This document shows, one piece after another, positions 14,302 to 15,198 of a stretch of 15,198 nucleotides of DNA. Source of the DNA: an uncultured Clostridia bacterium (lineage in GTDB: Bacteria; Bacillota; Clostridia; Lachnospirales; Anaerotignaceae); contig CALFPN010000002.1 of NCBI GenBank assembly GCA_937919015.1, forward strand, positions 1-15,198, given 5' to 3'. Under the pieces are notes generated by a model that was not told the origin of the DNA, searched no databases, and was given only the letters and a program-made list of their open reading frames with translations. Each line of letters starts with the position of its first letter. Positions within the stretch are counted from its first letter, which is position 1. The position numbers and the translations under genes are program-made.

Positions 14302-15198
14302 TTATTTCCCGCTTGCGCGCTTGAAATCCTCCAATTTCTGTTTTTTATATTCATGGAAACGATCTTCCTCAATGGCCTGTCTGATTTCTTCCATCAGGCT
14401 ATTGAAGAAATACAGGTTATGCATAACGCAAAGACGCATAGCCAGCATTTCCTTCGCCTTAAACAGATGGCGGATATACGCCTTGGTATATCTTCTGCAG
14501 GCAGGACAATGACAGGTTTCGTCAATGGGTGTATCATCTTTTTCATACTTTGCATTCAGCAGATTCAGTTTGCCGAAATTTGTATAAACATGGGCATGAC
14601 GTCCGTTTCTCGCAGGCAGAACGCAGTCAAAGAAGTCTACCCCTCTTTCCACCGCTTCCAGAATATTTTCCGGTGTGCCAACCCCCATCAGGTATGTGGG
14701 CTTGTCCACGGGCAGATGAGGTACAACATCCTCTAACACCTGATACATTTCTGCATGGCTTTCGCCAACGGCCAGACCGCCAATGGCATAACCGTCCAAA
14801 TCCATATCTGTAATCACTTTTGCGTGTTCGATACGAATATCTTTATAGGTTGCCCCCTGATTGATGCCGAACAGCATCTGCTGTTTATTGACAGTATCCT
14901 CCAGAGAGTTCAGTCTTGCCATTTCTTTTTTGCAGCGTTCCAGCCAGCGTGTGGTTCTGGCTACGGATGCCTCTACATAGGGTCTTTCCGCAGGCAGACC
15001 GATACATTCGTCAAAAGCCATGGCAATGGTAGAACCCAGATTAGACTGGATCTGCATACTTTCTTCGGGACCCATGAAAATCTTTCTGCCATCAATATGG
15101 GAACTGAAATATACGCCCTCCTCTTTGATTTTTCTCAGAAGGCCCAGAGAGAATACCTGAAACCCGCCGGAGTCTGTCAGGATAGGCTTGTCCCATAC
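14302..15198 (-). CDS. tgt: Queuine tRNA-ribosyltransferase (tRNA-guanine transglycosylase), 3' part
   Basis: In bacteria this enzyme exchanges guanine-34 of GUN-anticodon tRNAs for preQ1, the committed step of queuosine insertion. The reading frame is open to the right edge, so 298 C-terminal residues are present. About 80 N-terminal residues are missing if the protein has the family's usual length of about 375. Visible are the active-site block LTDSGGFQVFSLG at the very start, SSHIDGRKIFMGPEES, AIGGLAVGE, and the nucleophile region FFDCVLPARNGRH. The zinc ligands CHCPAC (encoded near 14497-14514) and the later histidine in MHNLYF are also visible. The internal ATG at 15075 is not the start, because conserved TGT sequence continues upstream of it. 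It precedes yajC, but a promoter separates them. Confidence 0.97.
   Translation of the reverse strand, partial: VWDKPILTDSGGFQVFSLGLLRKIKEEGVYFSSHIDGRKIFMGPEESMQIQSNLGSTIAMAFDECIGLPAERPYVEASVARTTRWLERCKKEMARLNSLEDTVNKQQMLFGINQGATYKDIRIEHAKVITDMDLDGYAIGGLAVGESHAEMYQVLEDVVPHLPVDKPTYLMGVGTPENILEAVERGVDFFDCVLPARNGRHAHVYTNFGKLNLLNAKYEKDDTPIDETCHCPACRRYTKAYIRHLFKAKEMLAMRLCVMHNLYFFNSLMEEIRQAIEEDRFHEYKKQKLEDFKRASGK

Noticed and set aside
14302..15075. Treating the ATG at 15075 as the tgt start.
   Set aside because: The frame stays open to the window edge and encodes conserved TGT sequence (LTDSGGFQVFS, SSHIDGRK) upstream of that ATG.
1..15198. Search for a novel defence, mobile or biosynthetic system.
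   Set aside because: All genes belong to recognised housekeeping or common accessory families. No transposase, integrase, direct-repeat array, tRNA-associated integration site or compositional break is visible.

Overview
The window looks like ordinary chromosomal core sequence from a low-to-mid GC Gram-positive anaerobe of the Clostridia. The evidence is the AGGAGG-type ribosome binding sites, the sigma-A-like promoters with 17-bp spacers, a 310-residue EF-Ts, the dprA-topA gene pair, and a queuosine/Sec pair (tgt, yajC). A Lachnospirales-type organism is my best guess from gene style, but it is inference only. No rRNA, tRNA, insertion sequence, phage gene or CRISPR array is visible. I do not see a previously undescribed multi-gene system. 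The most interesting content is regulatory RNA.

Layout, left to right. Positions 1-2030 hold the translation unit rpsB-tsf on the minus strand. It has a good promoter, a leader of about 105 nt that can fold into a three-way junction next to the Shine-Dalgarno sequence, a hairpin terminator between rpsB and tsf, and a long terminator after tsf. Positions 2041-5380 hold dprA-topA on the minus strand (DNA uptake/processing and topoisomerase I), driven by a promoter upstream of dprA. The topA terminator runs into the -35 box of the rpsB promoter. Facing away from dprA, on the plus strand, are comM/yifB (an AAA+ helicase-like protein) and a DUF1275 membrane protein (5453-7743). A bidirectional terminator at 7748-7783 closes that unit and also the converging sbcD-sbcC unit.

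Positions 7784-12006 hold sbcD-sbcC on the minus strand with a 4-base overlap (the Mre11/Rad50-type nuclease complex). Upstream of it, and also on the minus strand, lie an FMN-dependent NADH azoreductase-like gene with its own promoter and terminator, a lysophospholipase-like alpha/beta hydrolase, yajC with its own strong promoter and terminator, and the 3' part of tgt, which runs off the right edge.

Together the genes cover protein synthesis (S2, EF-Ts), DNA topology, recombination and repair (TopA, DprA, ComM, SbcCD), tRNA modification (Tgt), protein export (YajC) and small accessory enzymes. dprA and comM stand head to head. This puts two genes that act on incoming single-stranded DNA, on the basis of family knowledge, under neighbouring divergent promoters. 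No intergenic stretch exceeds 300 bases. The larger ones (1840-2040, 5317-5515, 12656-12777) are explained by promoters, leaders and terminators.
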